NCBI GenBank assembly: GCA_017592775.1
Contig: JAGFNJ010000001.1
Span: 180,636-244,635 of the forward strand
DNA length: 64,000 nucleotides
Reading direction: 5' to 3'
DNA from: Candidatus Accumulibacter conexus
GTDB taxonomy: Bacteria > Pseudomonadota > Gammaproteobacteria > Burkholderiales > Rhodocyclaceae
Positions 8,532 through 18,734 of the stretch are shown here, piece by piece. The position numbers and the translations under genes are program-made. The notes below the pieces were generated by a model. It was not told where the DNA came from and did not search any database. It saw only the letters and a program-made list of their open reading frames with translations. Within the stretch, counting starts at the first letter, position 1. Every line of letters begins with the position of its first letter.

Positions 8532-9743
8532 CTACGGTGATTCCCGCTTGCCTGGCGGTTTGACGTTCGTGGGGACGACGAAGCCCGGCCACAGCGCGTT
8601 GTCGGTATCGAGGAAAGCCAGTTCGAGCTCCCGCAGGCGGTGCAGGTCACGCTGGCGTGTCTTGTCGTTGAGCTTCAGATAGAGGCTGGTGTACCACGGC
8701 GCGTGCCGCGCTTCGTCGAGGGGCAGCGGTCGCCCGCGATCCAGCAGCATCGAGAGAATGGTGTACTGCCGGGCATTGATCCGCTTTTCATCGAGCGCGC
8801 GGCGGATCCTGCTCTCGTAGAGCAGCCTGCTCACCAATAGATTGACGCGATCATGCAGCGTATTGATCGTCTGTCGCATCCCTTCGAGGTGGAAGTCGAC
8901 GAAGGCCTGATTGGGTGCGTCCCGTCCTTTCTCGGCGGCCCTGCGGCAAGTATTGAAGAGGGTGAAGTAGGCGTCGATATTCTGCAGGTAGTAGCGCGCC
9001 AGCGCGAAGGGTGCGTAGCGGTAGCCGGCGGCCTGCAGGAGGGTGGCCTCGATGACGCGACCGACGCGGCCATTGCCGTCCCAGAAGGGATGAATCTGTT
9101 CGTAGTAGAGATGCACGAGCGGCGCGCGGATCAGCGCCGGGACACCGGCCGCTTCCAGCTCGCCATGCCAGGCGATCAGCGCCGAGAGCAGACGTTCGAT
9201 GTCCCTGCCGTATTGCGGCGGCTTGTAGCGGCCGCCATGCGCGGTGTCACCGACCGTGGTGACGCGGGTTTTCGGGTTGTCGCGGAGCAAACCCGGGCGA
9301 TTGTCCGTGTGCGGGATATCCGCGGTGATCAGTCGATGCAGGTCGATGATGAATTCGGCGGTCAGCGACCAGCCACGGGTTTTCGCGGCCGTCTGTGACA
9401 GGTCGTAGGCAGCCTTGATGTTGAGTGCGCGTTGCTGCTCGACCGCTTGTACCTGGCGCGGATCGAGGCTCAGGGCACTGGCGGTCTCTTCCTCGCTCAG
9501 CGTGCCGCCTTCGATGGTGTTGGTGCCGAACACGCTGCTGACCAGGACCTCCTGCTGTAATCGGTTCGCCACCTGCGAGAGAGGGGAGGCGACGAAGCGT
9601 GCGTGCGCGTCTTCGACGCGGTGGAGCGCCAGTTCGACAGCCGCCACCGTGAATCCGGGCTGGAAGACGAAGGGGCCGAAGCGGTCGGTGTCAATCCGGC
9701 GAGAGAGGTCGGAACAGTCCTTGAGCAACATTCTGTCGTGCAT
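8532..9743 (-). CDS. Fic-domain protein (AMPylator-type)
   Basis: A 403-residue Fic protein. The active-site loop HPFWDGNGRVGR (residues 208-219) is complete, including the catalytic His208 and the nucleotide-binding Gly-Asn-Gly-Arg. The N-terminal inhibitory helix motif is also present as TNTIEGG, with Glu78 in the Ser/Thr-x-x-x-Glu-Gly pattern of class II Fic proteins, so the enzyme is expected to be autoinhibited. A C-terminal winged-helix-like region (about 320-400) probably binds DNA. Fic enzymes transfer AMP to hydroxyl groups of target proteins. It sits between res and mod in one minus-strand run. Its frame is intact, unlike its downstream neighbours. Confidence 0.88.
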   Translation of the reverse strand: MHDRMLLKDCSDLSRRIDTDRFGPFVFQPGFTVAAVELALHRVEDAHARFVASPLSQVANRLQQEVLVSSVFGTNTIEGGTLSEEETASALSLDPRQVQAVEQQRALNIKAAYDLSQTAAKTRGWSLTAEFIIDLHRLITADIPHTDNRPGLLRDNPKTRVTTVGDTAHGGRYKPPQYGRDIERLLSALIAWHGELEAAGVPALIRAPLVHLYYEQIHPFWDGNGRVGRVIEATLLQAAGYRYAPFALARYYLQNIDAYFTLFNTCRRAAEKGRDAPNQAFVDFHLEGMRQTINTLHDRVNLLVSRLLYESRIRRALDEKRINARQYTILSMLLDRGRPLPLDEARHAPWYTSLYLKLNDKTRQRDLHRLRELELAFLDTDNALWPGFVVPTNVKPPGKRESP

Positions 9744-9842
9744 GATGTCCGCTGCGCTATGGCAAACTGTATCTATTTTTCATCAGGATAGGATTTTGCA
9801 CAAACAAGTTTGTCGCCGGAAATGTCGCAGAATTTGCTGCGT

Positions 9843-12800
9843 CTAATCCGCAAGCGATGCAATCATTCGGGCGAACTCGCCCGCGACCCTGGCCTTGAAG
9901 TCGGACTCGATCCGGTAGACCTCGGTGAACTCGGCAAACGCCCAGCGGCCATGGCTGCCGAGGTGATTCACCCCGGGCACCCAGTAGGTGTCCATCGTCG
10001 CTTTCTTCTCCTTGGCGTCCTCACGGCGGTAGCCCTTGATCTCGACCACCAGATGCAGCAGGTCGTCGGGGCCGTGGCCATCATCGACCAGCACGATGAA
10101 GTCGGGCAGGTACTTGCGCGTCTCGGAACCGTGGCGGTAGGGTACTTCCAGGCCGAGGTTGTGGTTCTTGACGTAGGCGCGAACCTTCGGGTGCGACTCG
10201 GCGACGCGGCAGAATTCGCCTTCCCAGTCGCTGTCGAGGATCACCCAGTTGAGGTGACACGATTGCGAACTCGTCTGCCAGCGGTCGGTCTTCGAGGTGT
10301 TGAAGCGGACGTTCCTGGTCGATCCGCTGGGGTTGTAGGGGTCGAGCAGCGCCTTGATCGGGCGCTCGCCGAGGAACTGCCGGGTGATGGCCGCCGTGAT
10401 CCGGTTGCAGGCCATCTCGGCGAGTTCCTGGTACATCAGCAGCGCGGGGTAGGTGTCGCCCTTGCAGACCAGGCAGGTCTCGAGCCATTGCCGGGTGATG
10501 CGCTTGAGCTGGCCAAAGAGGTAGAGCCGGGGCTCCTCGCCGGGATCGCGCCACTTGCTGTACAGCAGCCGCTGGGTCAGCTGGAAGACGAGCGTCGAGG
10601 GCCGAATGTCGCCGAGGTGCCTGAGGCTCATGTCCACGCCTTCGCCAATGATGCCGGAGTTGCGGGTGATCGACGGGCCGACCAGGTCGGGGCTGAGTTC
10701 CAGGATCGAGTCGGCGTTGAAGTCGGCGGTCAGCCGTTCCTCCGGCAACTCGACGCGATAGCCCTCGACCCGGGGAAAGCGGATTTCGAGCGCGTCGCGC
10801 TCGGGGCGAACGGCCCTGACCTTCACCGTCTCGCGCGGCGGTTGGGGTGGTGCAATCACCGGTTTGGCGGTGAAGTCGAAGGGAATGCCGAAGACGTCGG
10901 CGTACTCGACGTTGAACAGCCCTTCCTCGTTCAGTTCGTAGGACTGGCGGCGCAGCGCGCGGCCGATGACCTGCTCGCAGAGCAACTGGGTGCCGAAGGC
11001 GCGGATGCCGAGCACATGGGTGACGGTGTTGGCGTCCCAGCCTTCGGTGAGCATCGAGACCGAGACGACGCAGCGGATGGCGCCACCCAACTGTTTGGGC
11101 TTGCCGACGGTGTTCATGACTTCGCGCAGCAACTCCTGATCGCTGATGTGGTCGCCGGAACGGGCATCGCCTGAGCGCTCGACGATCTCGCGGCGAAAAC
11201 GCTCGATCTCGTCCGCCGCCATGCTGCGGAAGTTGTCGTCGAGTGCGTCGCCGGCTTCGAGCTGCTCGCTGTCGATCAGCAGCGTGTTCGGGCGTGGCAG
11301 AGGGTTGCCGGTGGTTTCGTCGAAATTGCGGAACAGCGGCAGGCGGCCGTTCTCCAGTGTCGTCGTGCCGTCGGTGTTCCGGCGCTGGAAGCCGGAGACG
11401 AAGTCGTACACCAGCTTGGAAATGGCGGTGTTCTGGCAAACGATGATGAAGCAGGGCGGCACCTGGATGCCCTTTTCCTGCCACAGACCGAAGGTCTGCT
11501 CGTAGTGGCCGTAGAGCGCCTGCAGTGCCGTCTGCAAGCGGGTCGGGAGTTTGAGGGGATCGAGGTCTTCGCCCCGGCCGCGGACTTTTTTCGGCATGTC
11601 CTTGCTGATGTTCTCCCAGAGGTTGCGGAACATCGGCATTTCGTTGCCGGGAATGTTCTGCGCCACCGGTACGCGCGGCAGCTTGACGATGCCGCATTCG
11701 ATGGCGTCCATCAGCGAGAAGTCGCTCATCGCCCACGGGAACAGCGTGCCCTCGGCGTAGCCAGAGCCGCGCAGGAAGAAGGGCGTCGCCGACAGGTCGA
11801 TGACGCGGGTCGTACCGAGCTTGCGGTTGACGGCTTCGAGGCCGGAAATCCAGAGGCGGGCGGCTTCGTTGTTCTTCTCGGCTTCCTTGCGGTCGTCGCC
11901 TTTCAGTTCTTCCTCATCGGCGTCCTGCGGCTTTTGCCGGTAGCAGTGGTGCGCCTCGTCGTTGATGACAAGGATGTTCTGCATGCCCATCAGGTCGGGC
12001 ATCACTCGCTGCAGCATCTGGCCTTCGCTTTCGAGCGTCCTGAGTTCGTCGCCGGTGCGCCCCTGCAGGAGCTGCCGCCCACCCCTGGATATCTCGATGC
12101 GCTCGCGCAGCTTGAAGACGTGGTAGTTGGTGATGACGATCCTGGCGCGGCTCATGTCGTCGAGCAGGTCGCCCGGCAGCAGTTCGCGGTCCTTGTAGTA
12201 GCTGTCGGGGTCATTCGGCTGCAGGACGCGCAGGCGATCCTTGATCGTCAGACCGGGGGCGCAGATCAGGAAGCCGCGCGTGAAGTTCCTGCTGCCCGGC
12301 CGGCGCACCGCATTGATCGTCTGCCAGGCGATGAGCATGGCCATGACGGTTGTCTTGCCAGCGCCGGTGGCGAGTTTCAGGGCGAGGCGCAGCAACTCGG
12401 GATTGGCGTCCCTGTTCGCCGCCGCAAGATGGTCGAGAACGCGCTTGCCGTGCCTCGACTGCGGCGCGACCTCGGTGAGCCAGATCGCGGTTTCCACGGC
12501 TTCGACCTGACAGAAGAACGGTCGCACGCCGCTGAACCGGTGATGGCGCCAGTGCTGCAGCAGGCGGGCGGTTTCCGCCGTGACCTGCCACTGGTTGGGG
12601 TTGGGCAGCGATCGCCACGAATCCACGTACCCGCGGACTTCGTTGATGATCGACGTGGGATCGTACTGCTGCTCCTGAGTTGACAACCCCTTGCCGTCAT
12701 CGAAGACGAAGGTCTGCTGCTTGGCAGTCTGGCGTTTCCTGGGCTTTGGAATCGGGGTGATGAACTGCGCCCGGCGACGGGTTTCGACGATCCTCTCGGT

Positions 12801-12890
12801 CGGCTGCCCGTCGTCGCTCAGTTCCCAGTGCTTCGATGGCCGTTCGTAGGGGGAGTTGAGAATCGGGTGGTCGAAGAAGGGGTTGGACAT
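9843..12890 (-). CDS. type III restriction enzyme Res subunit (helicase-nuclease)
   Basis: A 1015-residue Res subunit of a type III restriction-modification system. SF2 helicase motifs: ATGAGKTT (Walker A, residues 174-181), NDEAHH (motif II, 310-315), DLSATPFF (motif III), VSVSMLTEGWDANTV (motif V) and CEQVIGRALRR (motif VI). The C-terminal PD-(D/E)xK nuclease is present: PDFIVL (Pro929-Asp930) followed by VVEIKG (Glu950, Lys952). The frame is intact. Met 12890 starts the conserved MSNPFFDHPIL; a longer frame exists upstream but is unlike the family. It heads the run res-fic-mod. With Mod broken it should be inactive for restriction; a role by itself is unproven. Confidence 0.92.
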   Translation of the reverse strand: MSNPFFDHPILNSPYERPSKHWELSDDGQPTERIVETRRRAQFITPIPKPRKRQTAKQQTFVFDDGKGLSTQEQQYDPTSIINEVRGYVDSWRSLPNPNQWQVTAETARLLQHWRHHRFSGVRPFFCQVEAVETAIWLTEVAPQSRHGKRVLDHLAAANRDANPELLRLALKLATGAGKTTVMAMLIAWQTINAVRRPGSRNFTRGFLICAPGLTIKDRLRVLQPNDPDSYYKDRELLPGDLLDDMSRARIVITNYHVFKLRERIEISRGGRQLLQGRTGDELRTLESEGQMLQRVMPDLMGMQNILVINDEAHHCYRQKPQDADEEELKGDDRKEAEKNNEAARLWISGLEAVNRKLGTTRVIDLSATPFFLRGSGYAEGTLFPWAMSDFSLMDAIECGIVKLPRVPVAQNIPGNEMPMFRNLWENISKDMPKKVRGRGEDLDPLKLPTRLQTALQALYGHYEQTFGLWQEKGIQVPPCFIIVCQNTAISKLVYDFVSGFQRRNTDGTTTLENGRLPLFRNFDETTGNPLPRPNTLLIDSEQLEAGDALDDNFRSMAADEIERFRREIVERSGDARSGDHISDQELLREVMNTVGKPKQLGGAIRCVVSVSMLTEGWDANTVTHVLGIRAFGTQLLCEQVIGRALRRQSYELNEEGLFNVEYADVFGIPFDFTAKPVIAPPQPPRETVKVRAVRPERDALEIRFPRVEGYRVELPEERLTADFNADSILELSPDLVGPSITRNSGIIGEGVDMSLRHLGDIRPSTLVFQLTQRLLYSKWRDPGEEPRLYLFGQLKRITRQWLETCLVCKGDTYPALLMYQELAEMACNRITAAITRQFLGERPIKALLDPYNPSGSTRNVRFNTSKTDRWQTSSQSCHLNWVILDSDWEGEFCRVAESHPKVRAYVKNHNLGLEVPYRHGSETRKYLPDFIVLVDDGHGPDDLLHLVVEIKGYRREDAKEKKATMDTYWVPGVNHLGSHGRWAFAEFTEVYRIESDFKARVAGEFARMIASLAD

Positions 12891-13453
12891 GGTCGCGATC
12901 GGTCGCCTTGTTTTTTCTTGCCGCCGGGGGGTGCTACTGTTCTGCCGCACCATCACGGGTTGGCGCTGTTCGGAGATTCCCGCAAGCCTCCACCGTCCGT
13001 GACTTTCAGTCCTGCGGTCAGGAAGCTGACGATGATCGCTTCCGGCGCCGGTTGGCTACACCGCCGTCGGCGGCAGTTGACCACGATCAGCGGAGTCAGC
13101 CTTCGTCGGGACGACCATTCGCGGAGAGGAGGCGCCACAGACTGGCCGCTTCGCGAATGTACCGTAACATCGGGAATGATCGAAAGCAACATGCGCCATC
13201 GGTTGCCGACCAGGATCGTCACCGACGAAGACCTCGCGGAATCCCTCATTGACAGGCATCGACGGCGGCGCCAAGCAATGAAATTCGCTTGTAGAAAACG
13301 AGCCGCCGTGCTCTCCGCATCAGATTGACAGGCAATCTGACGAAGTGGACCTACCAAAGTCGGGCAAACTGCTGCAATCTATCGGTTCGAGGAAAGTGAA
13401 TCCCCGGCGACGACGCGCCTGCCGCCGATACCCGGGAACACGGGAGGATGACG
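12891..13453. other. intergenic region, nothing recognised
   Basis: About 560 bases between res and the pentapeptide-repeat gene. Short open frames on both strands (for example 13056-13274, minus) show no recognisable family. It must contain the promoters of the flanking divergent genes, but no convincing -35/-10 pair was found by eye. Confidence 0.4.
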
Positions 13454-14224
13454 ATGAAAGGCTTGTGCGCGCTGCTTGTGCTCGTTTCTGCCGCTGCCCT
13501 GCCGGCCCTGGCAGCCGATCTCCCGAAGGGTGATTGCGCACGTCCCGCGGCGGCCACGGATGTGTCGGCCTGCGATTTCAGCCGGGCCAAGCTGGCGGGT
13601 CGCGACCTGCGTGGTGCTCGCTTCGCCGGCGCCAAGCTGGAGAATGCGGATCTGCGCAAGGCGCGTCTGGAAGGGGCGGACTTCAGCCGCAGCAATGCCA
13701 AGTGGGCCAACTTCACCGGGGCGCAACTGGCCAAGGCGGATTTTCGCGACGCAGATCTCTTTCATGCCACCTTCGACGATGCCGATCTGTCCGACGCGCG
13801 CCTGGGCGGCGCCAATCTCTTCGGCGCCAATCTGATCAACACCCGCGCGCCGCGGGCAGATTTCGGCGGTGCCTATCTCAAGGACATCCTCATGGAAGGC
13901 ATCGACATCTCCGGCGGTTCGATCAAAGGGTGCTATACCTTTCGCGGCGTGCTCCTGAGCGCCAAGTTGGTCGGCACCGATCTTTCCGGCGCCGATCTGA
14001 CTGGCGCCGCGGCCGAAAGCGCCGACTTCTCCAAGGCGCGCCTGGTGGGCACGAAACTCCTCGGAGCGACTCTGCGCCATGCGGTCTTCACGGATGCCGA
14101 CATGGCCCAGGCCGACCTCGCCAATGCCGATGTCTGGAATGCCAACTTCAGCGGCGCTCGCAACCTGCCGCAGTCGGTGCAGGACGCACTGATCGAGCCC
14201 TTCGTCGTGCGCGAGCGGCGTTGA
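13454..14224 (+). CDS. secreted pentapeptide-repeat protein
   Basis: A 256-residue protein with a signal peptide (MKGLCALLVLVSAAALPALA, cut after AA-D) and about 25 tandem pentapeptides of the A(D/N)LXX kind, such as ADLSD, ARLGG, ANLFG, ANLIN, TDLSG and ADLTG. Such repeats fold into a right-handed square beta-helix. There is a non-repeat insertion around residues 145-165 (DILMEGIDISGGSIKGCYTF). The start is ATG 13454, six bases after GGGAGG; an in-frame ATG six bases earlier would sit on the ribosome-binding site. Function is unknown; export suggests a periplasmic structural or binding role rather than gyrase protection. Confidence 0.75.
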   Translation: MKGLCALLVLVSAAALPALAADLPKGDCARPAAATDVSACDFSRAKLAGRDLRGARFAGAKLENADLRKARLEGADFSRSNAKWANFTGAQLAKADFRDADLFHATFDDADLSDARLGGANLFGANLINTRAPRADFGGAYLKDILMEGIDISGGSIKGCYTFRGVLLSAKLVGTDLSGADLTGAAAESADFSKARLVGTKLLGATLRHAVFTDADMAQADLANADVWNANFSGARNLPQSVQDALIEPFVVRERR

Positions 14225-14270
14225 TCCGCGGAACGCAGGTGGCTGGGAGCGCTGCTCTCTCCGGGTGCAA

Positions 14271-14948
14271 TCACGCGTCGCCGGTCACCGCTTGCAGCCT
14301 GTCAACATCCGGGATGTGGATTCTTCGTCGTTCAACGGAGAGCAGGCCCTGTTTGCAAAGCGTCTGCAGGATGCGCGAGAACGTCTCCTGCGTCATGTTG
14401 AGGCGTGAGGCAATGATCCGCTTGTTGGTCGGGAGGGTTACGGTGACTGACCTGTCGGCATTTTCGACCGCGTTGCGCAACAGATAGGCAACGATGCGCT
14501 GGGAGCCACTGCACAGCGAGTATCCCTCCACATCATCGATCAGCTGATGCAGGCGCATCGACAGAGCGGCGATCATCTTGCGGACCAGGCGCGGGTCAGT
14601 ATCCAGTTCCTGCAGGATTGCGCTCTTCGAGACATGTACCAGGCGCGACAGAACCAGCGCTTGGGCGTCGACGAGGAACGGCTCGTCAATGAACATCACC
14701 GCCTCGCCGAATGTGTCCCCTGGTCCAAGGATTGCGACGACCTTTTCGTCGCCCTGAGGCGGATTGAACGCCAGTTTCACCAGACCAAAAATGATCAGGT
14801 AGAAGCCCGTCGGCGTGTCGCCTTTGTGGAAAAGAACGTCGCCGCGCGCTGCCGTGACAGCGTGCGAGCCTTGGGCGAGACGCGCAATCTCGCCACTGTC
14901 GAGTCCATGAAACAGGGGCGTATGTGCCAGCAGCGCTTCAAGATTCAT
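14271..14948 (-). CDS. dnr: Crp/Fnr-family regulator, Dnr-like
   Basis: A 225-residue regulator with an N-terminal cyclic-nucleotide-like beta-roll (GDVLFHKGDTPTGFYLIIFG, then GPGDTFGEAVMFIDEP), a dimer helix (ILQELDTDPRLVRKMIAALS) and a C-terminal winged helix (TNKRIIASRLNMTQETFSRI). It lacks the N-terminal cysteine cluster of Fnr, so it does not carry an oxygen-sensing 4Fe-4S cluster by that route. Proteins of this kind (Dnr, NnrR) respond to nitric oxide and switch on denitrification genes. Its place beside cytochrome c551 and nirS supports that role. The recognition helix resembles those reading TTGAT-N4-ATCAA boxes. Confidence 0.78.
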   Translation of the reverse strand: MNLEALLAHTPLFHGLDSGEIARLAQGSHAVTAARGDVLFHKGDTPTGFYLIIFGLVKLAFNPPQGDEKVVAILGPGDTFGEAVMFIDEPFLVDAQALVLSRLVHVSKSAILQELDTDPRLVRKMIAALSMRLHQLIDDVEGYSLCSGSQRIVAYLLRNAVENADRSVTVTLPTNKRIIASRLNMTQETFSRILQTLCKQGLLSVERRRIHIPDVDRLQAVTGDA

Positions 14949-15120
14949 CGCTGGTCATGAGGACGCAGGTCGCTGGCCAATCGACCGCTGAGCCAATGCG
15001 GCGGGACATCCGGTGCTCCGCGACGGGGCGGAGATGTGTCATCCGTTTGCCGGACGTGCGCGCCCGCGCCTCCGTCTTCTTGCCCTTGGGTCAATCGAAG
15101 CCTGCCTGAGCGCTCCAGAA

Positions 15121-15426
15121 TCACTTCAGGCTGAGGATCCACTTGACCAGCTTGTTTGCCTCGTCTGGCGTGACCGAAGGATTGGGCGGCATCGGAACCG
15201 GGCCCCAGACGCCCTTGCCACCCTTGATGACCTTCTCGGCCAGCATCGCCTCATCCTTCGCCGAGTATTTCTTGGCCACGTCCTTGTAGGAGGGTCCGAC
15301 GACCTTCTTGTCGACCGCGTGACACGACAGGCAATTCTTCGCTTTGGCCAGGGCTTCATCGGCCTGGGCTGCGCCAGCAGACATCAGGCCAGCGCTGATC
15401 AGCAGCAACACGGGGGACGCTTTCAT
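15121..15426 (-). CDS. nirM: cytochrome c551 (electron donor to nitrite reductase)
   Basis: A 101-residue class I cytochrome c. Signal peptide residues 1-22 (MKASPVLLLISAGLMSAGAA then QA), mature start at DEALAKAKN. One heme-binding site CLSCH (32-36) and a distal Met79 in GPVPMPPNPSVT. Size and motif layout match NirM/cytochrome c551, which carries electrons to cytochrome cd1 in the periplasm. It follows nirS by about 120 bases on the same strand, the usual nirS-nirM order, so co-transcription is likely. Met 15426 is chosen because the longer frame lacks a signal peptide at its start. Confidence 0.88.
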   Translation of the reverse strand: MKASPVLLLISAGLMSAGAAQADEALAKAKNCLSCHAVDKKVVGPSYKDVAKKYSAKDEAMLAEKVIKGGKGVWGPVPMPPNPSVTPDEANKLVKWILSLK

Positions 15427-15547
15427 GCTTTTTGCTCCATGTAGAGGGTTTGGGTCAATCAATGATCGGCATCGCGCAGTGCGGGTGCGAGCTTCGTTGC
15501 TGCGGCAGCCGGGCTGGCGATGATGCCTGCCCGGCTTCGGTCCGGTC

Positions 15548-17636
<2,089 letters not shown>

Positions 17637-18575
17637 TCAGCCGGAGAAGGCATGCCCGGCAGTACGCAGCACGATGCCGACGCAACCGCCCAGCGCGGCC
17701 GGTTTCCAGACGGCGCCCACGCGCCGGCCGGCGGAGATGAGGAAAGCGATGCCGGGGAGGTCGAAGGGGTTGATCAGGAAGCCGGCACTCGCATTGAGCA
17801 GTTCGACGCTGATCTGGTCGCCACGGCGCATCTCGTCCATCACCCCCATCATTGCCGTGCCGCCGGCCAGGTACTTGGTGAGCGAGGGCAGGATGAGGGC
17901 CGGCTCGATCGCGGCCAGGGCAAGCAGCGGCGTCAGCCACTGCGTCAGCAGGTCGATGACGCCCAGCCGTTTGAGCGCGCCGACCACCACCAGCGACAAC
18001 ACCAGCATCGGAATGGCGCCGATCGCGATCCTGAACGCCTCGGCGCCGGCGAGGTTGATGGTGTCGAGCACACCCTTGGCGCCGGCAGCCGAAGGATGTT
18101 GCAGGCTGTCGTCGACATTTGCCTCGGCAGCGGAGAGGTGGCGGCCGAAGATGTGATAGGTGGCCGCGGCGGCGGCCAGCCCGCCAAGCAGCGAAAAGGC
18201 CAGGGTGGTTCCCAGATGCAGCCCCATGGTCATCATCGGGAACGCGGCATTGGCCTGTGCCATGGCGAAGATCATCGCCAGTGTGGCGGCGAGGTGGCGG
18301 TCGGAGGTGCCGCGCTGCTCCATCATGCTCAGGGTGGCGATGGGCGCGGCGAAGCTGACGAAGTTGATCTGCAGGGCGGCGAAGACGCCCATGCCGTTGA
18401 GACCGAAGGGCTTCAACGCCGGCGTCAGACGGCCGACCACCGTGTCGAGGATGCCGCGGGCTTCGAGCAGGCGCATCAGGCAGAGCATGACGACCATGAC
18501 CGGCAAGAGGACGAAGAGGGACAGCTCGACGGCCGAACGGCCAGCCCTGAGGATGATGTCGATGATCATTTCCAT
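17637..18575 (-). CDS. nucleoside-recognition (Gate) domain membrane protein
   Basis: A 312-residue inner-membrane protein with eight or so hydrophobic helices. It has two Gate-domain halves: one near residues 10-100 (IILRAGRSAVELSLFVLLPV, MRLLEARGILDTVV), the other near 195-300 (AIGAIPMLVLSLVVVGALKR, then LAGGTAMMGVMDEMRRGDQ). This domain is shared by SpmA/SpmB, FeoB and nucleoside transporters. The family is probably a transporter, but no substrate is established. The start Met 18575 (MEMIIDIILRAG) is at the first helix; the longer frame upstream is Arg-rich and unlikely. No operon partner is evident. Confidence 0.7.
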   Translation of the reverse strand: MEMIIDIILRAGRSAVELSLFVLLPVMVVMLCLMRLLEARGILDTVVGRLTPALKPFGLNGMGVFAALQINFVSFAAPIATLSMMEQRGTSDRHLAATLAMIFAMAQANAAFPMMTMGLHLGTTLAFSLLGGLAAAAATYHIFGRHLSAAEANVDDSLQHPSAAGAKGVLDTINLAGAEAFRIAIGAIPMLVLSLVVVGALKRLGVIDLLTQWLTPLLALAAIEPALILPSLTKYLAGGTAMMGVMDEMRRGDQISVELLNASAGFLINPFDLPGIAFLISAGRRVGAVWKPAALGGCVGIVLRTAGHAFSG

Positions 18576-18734
18576 GGCGCGATTCCAGTCGTCCCTTCCG
18601 TCAGATAAGTGCGGTGAAAGTGTGCGCCGGGCGCCGCAGCCGGTGGCGAGCCTGCACCTGCTGTCCGCGCGTTCTGCCCGCGACCGGCGCAGCGGCACCT
18701 GCCGCCGCCCGCCGGGCGGTGGCCGTTGCGCGGC

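Noticed and set aside
13056-13274. Small minus-strand open frame in the gap before the pentapeptide-repeat gene
   Set aside because: No family resemblance, no ribosome-binding site, composition like random GC-rich DNA.
15440-15470. Possible second Dnr box (TTGAT-TGAC-CCAAA, minus strand) before cytochrome c551
   Set aside because: Only one half-site matches, and the gene is probably co-transcribed with nirS.
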